A stretch of DNA of 13,963 nucleotides from contig VBJR01000062.1 in NCBI GenBank assembly GCA_005880175.1, forward strand, positions 1-13,963. The letters are read 5' to 3'. Below, piece after piece: positions 11,968 through 13,963 of the stretch (positions within the stretch are counted from its first letter, which is position 1; each line of letters opens with the position of its first letter). This stretch comes from Chloroflexota bacterium (lineage in GTDB: Bacteria > Chloroflexota > Dormibacteria > Dormibacterales > Dormibacteraceae). Under the pieces are notes generated by a model that did not search any database, was not told where the DNA came from, and saw only the letters and a list, made by a program, of their open reading frames with translations. Both the position numbers and the translations under genes were made by a program.

Positions 11968-13963
11968 ATGATTGTCTTTTGGATCTTCGCCGTGGTGATG
12001 GCCGCCACCGCATTCGCCTACGGGCTGTTGTTGCAGTGGGGCCCAGTCGGTTCGTTCCTGTTCGCGCTGGCCGCGCTCGTGGTCCTTCGGGGACTGCTGA
12101 GCTGGGTCCGGCGTTCGCTGGTGCTGCGCGAGGCGATTGCGGACGAGCCCACCGCTGCGAAGCGGACGCTCGAGACCAACCGCTACATCTTCTGGCGCCG
12201 CGCGAGCGTGATCGGCGTCCTCGCGCTGCTGTACTTCGGCGGCGCGTTCTACCTGTTCGGACTCGGATTCCTCGAGGCGCTGGTCGCGCTCGGCAGCCTG
12301 CTCGGCCAGGCGCTGCTGCTGGTCGTCCAGCTCGGCGCGCTGTTCCTCGCGAACTTCGCGCTCTTCTTCGGCCCGTTCATCCTGTTCTCTCGGATGGGCC
12401 GGGAGACGTACCGGCCGGGCGACGCCAACTACGACGTGAAGCTCGAGGACGTCCGCGGTCAGAAATCCGCGGTGTCCGAGATGCAGCGCATCTTGCGCCT
12501 CATCGAGCAGGGCCGCAACTACGTGAAAGCCGGCGGCAAGCGCGAGCGCGGTGTGCTCATGGTCGGCCCGCCCGGCACTGGCAAGACGATGCTCGCCAAG
12601 GCGATCGCGTCGGAGCTGCACACCCCGATCATCGTCAGCTCGGGCGCCGCCTACAGCGGCATGTTCATCGGCATGGACATGGTCGCCGTCTACATGTGCG
12701 TCCGCGCCGCGAAGAAGCTGGCCCGGCGCTGGGGCGGCTGCATCGTGTTCATCGACGAGTTCGACGCCCTGGGCCAGAGCCGCGGCGGCATGGGTGGCGG
12801 CGGCATGGGCGGCATGGGCGGCATGTTCGGCGGCTTCCGGATGGGCCTGAACATGCTGCTGGTCCAGATGGACGGCATGGACAACGCCGGCTTCCTGAAG
12901 AAGGCGTTCCGCCGGTTCGTGAACCTCACGCTCGACGGCCTGTTCGTCCCGCAGGAGATCCGGTTCAACGGGACGCGGATCGCGCTGCGGATCCCGCAGC
13001 TCAGGCCGCCGCGCTACAACCTGTTCTTCGTCGGCGCCACCAACCGGCCGTCGGTCCTCGACGAGGCGGTGACCCGCCCCGGACGCTTCGGCCGCCAGAT
13101 CATCTTCCGGATGCCGATGCGCGAGGACCGCAAGGACATCGCGGACCTCTACTTCACCAAGAAGGCGCACGACCCGGAGCTGGACCTGCCCTCGCGCCGC
13201 GAGGAGTTCGCCCGGATCACCGAGGGCTACTCACCGGCGATGATCGAGCAGGCCACCTCGATGGCCCTGATGTACGCGTTCGAGGACGGCCGCGCGTACT
13301 TCACCTGGCGCGACCTGCGCGACGCCATGGGCAACATCGAGGCCGGCCTCGTCCAGCCCGTCGAACGCACGGAGCGCGAGCAGATCGCGACCGCCCGGCA
13401 CGAGCTGGGGCACGCGGTCGCGGCCCGGTTCTACCTGCCCGAGTACGCGCACGTCCGGCTCTCGATCCGGATGCGCGGCCTCACCGGCGGCCACCACCGC
13501 GTCGCCGCCGAGCAGGAGGAGTTCTTCAAGTTCCGGACCCAGATGGCGGCGGACATCCGGCATGCGCTGGGCGCCATCGCCGCCGAGCGGGTCTTCTACG
13601 GTGAGAACAGCGACGGCGTGTTCAGCGACCTCAGGAGCGCCACGATGCTGGCCTCCCACATGGTCGGCCTGGTCGGCATGGGCGCCGAGGACATGCCGCC
13701 GGAGCTCGGCAAGAAGGCCGTGAACATCGGTCAGTTCCTGATCTCCAGCGCGGAGCTGGGCGGCTCGCCCCTGGAGGGGGGCAGCCGAACCTCGGCTGCC
13801 CTGCAGAGCCCGATCGCGCGCCGGACGGTCGCGCAGATCCTCGGCTCCGCCTACATCGACTGCTGGCGGCTGATGTACGTGAACCGCGAGGGGATCGACC
13901 AGGCCGTCGAGGCCCTGGTCGTCCAGGGCGAGCTGGTCGGCGACGAGATCAAGGGCCTCCTGG
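11968..13963 (+). CDS. Divergent FtsH-like membrane AAA+ metalloprotease (C-terminus beyond window)
   Basis: The first 665 residues are present. The N-terminus has two hydrophobic segments (about 3-22, 28-45) and, after a charged stretch, two or three more (79-102, 105-140), with no room for the extracytoplasmic domain of ordinary FtsH. The AAA module has Walker A GPPGTGKT (200-207), a pore-loop-like MFIG (232-235), Walker B CIVFIDE (258-264), sensor-1 GATNRP (356-361) and an Arg-finger segment TRPGRFGRQ. The peptidase part has HELGH (478-482), an M41 HExxH zinc motif, and D554 in FSDLRSAT as probable third ligand. Oddities are a Gly/Met run at 273-292 where FtsH has GGHDEREQ, and about 48 residues between the MDGM at 301-304 and the sensor-1 strand where about 7 are usual. 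Sequence around the pore loop is also unlike FtsH. It is probably an active membrane protease of a side branch; substrates are unknown. Confidence 0.88.
   Translation, partial: MIVFWIFAVVMAATAFAYGLLLQWGPVGSFLFALAALVVLRGLLSWVRRSLVLREAIADEPTAAKRTLETNRYIFWRRASVIGVLALLYFGGAFYLFGLGFLEALVALGSLLGQALLLVVQLGALFLANFALFFGPFILFSRMGRETYRPGDANYDVKLEDVRGQKSAVSEMQRILRLIEQGRNYVKAGGKRERGVLMVGPPGTGKTMLAKAIASELHTPIIVSSGAAYSGMFIGMDMVAVYMCVRAAKKLARRWGGCIVFIDEFDALGQSRGGMGGGGMGGMGGMFGGFRMGLNMLLVQMDGMDNAGFLKKAFRRFVNLTLDGLFVPQEIRFNGTRIALRIPQLRPPRYNLFFVGATNRPSVLDEAVTRPGRFGRQIIFRMPMREDRKDIADLYFTKKAHDPELDLPSRREEFARITEGYSPAMIEQATSMALMYAFEDGRAYFTWRDLRDAMGNIEAGLVQPVERTEREQIATARHELGHAVAARFYLPEYAHVRLSIRMRGLTGGHHRVAAEQEEFFKFRTQMAADIRHALGAIAAERVFYGENSDGVFSDLRSATMLASHMVGLVGMGAEDMPPELGKKAVNIGQFLISSAELGGSPLEGGSRTSAALQSPIARRTVAQILGSAYIDCWRLMYVNREGIDQAVEALVVQGELVGDEIKGLL

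Noticed and set aside
11979..13604. A 541-codon plus-strand frame inside the FtsH-like gene
   Set aside because: It is frame-shifted relative to the frame carrying Walker A/B and HELGH, and its translation is Arg/Pro/Ala-rich with no motif.

Overview
The window is very GC-rich (roughly 70% by eye, with G or C at nearly every third codon position). It uses GTG and TTG starts freely, and several genes begin within about 12 nt of a TAnnnT -10 box with no Shine-Dalgarno sequence. With DUF5317, DUF72 and a many-GAF histidine kinase, this suggests an uncultured soil Terrabacteria lineage: Actinomycetota such as Thermoleophilia/Gaiellales, or a high-GC Chloroflexota class. I cannot place it further from sequence alone. 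No rRNA, tRNA, CRISPR array or transposase gene was found.

Layout. (1) 1-3256, minus strand: a housekeeping operon with a promoter at 3228-3256, then a LACTB2-like metallo-beta-lactamase-fold hydrolase, rlmN, a DUF72 (YecE) protein and the start of a DUF2236/MpaB-type oxygenase that runs off the window. (2) 3348-9969: a signalling island. A 1348-residue soluble kinase (about six GAF domains, PAS, HisKA, HATPase) and a translationally coupled protein that keeps a kinase-type phospho-acceptor His but has lost the ATP-binding boxes lie on the minus strand. A stand-alone CheY-like receiver starts 28 bp away on the plus strand. A 33-residue membrane peptide with its own promoter (minus strand) and an OmpR/PhoB-type response regulator (plus strand) follow. 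(3) 10196-13963, plus strand: an M20 amidohydrolase, a DUF5317 membrane protein and an incomplete, divergent FtsH-like membrane AAA+ metalloprotease.

The main point of interest is that the island holds all four parts of a Spo0-type phosphorelay: kinase, single receiver, degenerate-kinase phosphotransferase and DNA-binding regulator. The proposed flow is cytoplasmic signal, kinase His1123, receiver Asp69, phosphotransferase His103, regulator Asp79, target promoters. This is inferred from domain content and gene order.

A second point is an approximately 85-bp element made of two related palindromes. It occurs exactly twice here, as an inverted pair bracketing the island: one copy follows the phosphotransferase domain on the minus strand and the other follows the OmpR-type regulator on the plus strand. 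Each copy has the same orientation relative to the gene it follows. The first copy is read through by the phosphotransferase frame, adding a tail of about 75 residues.
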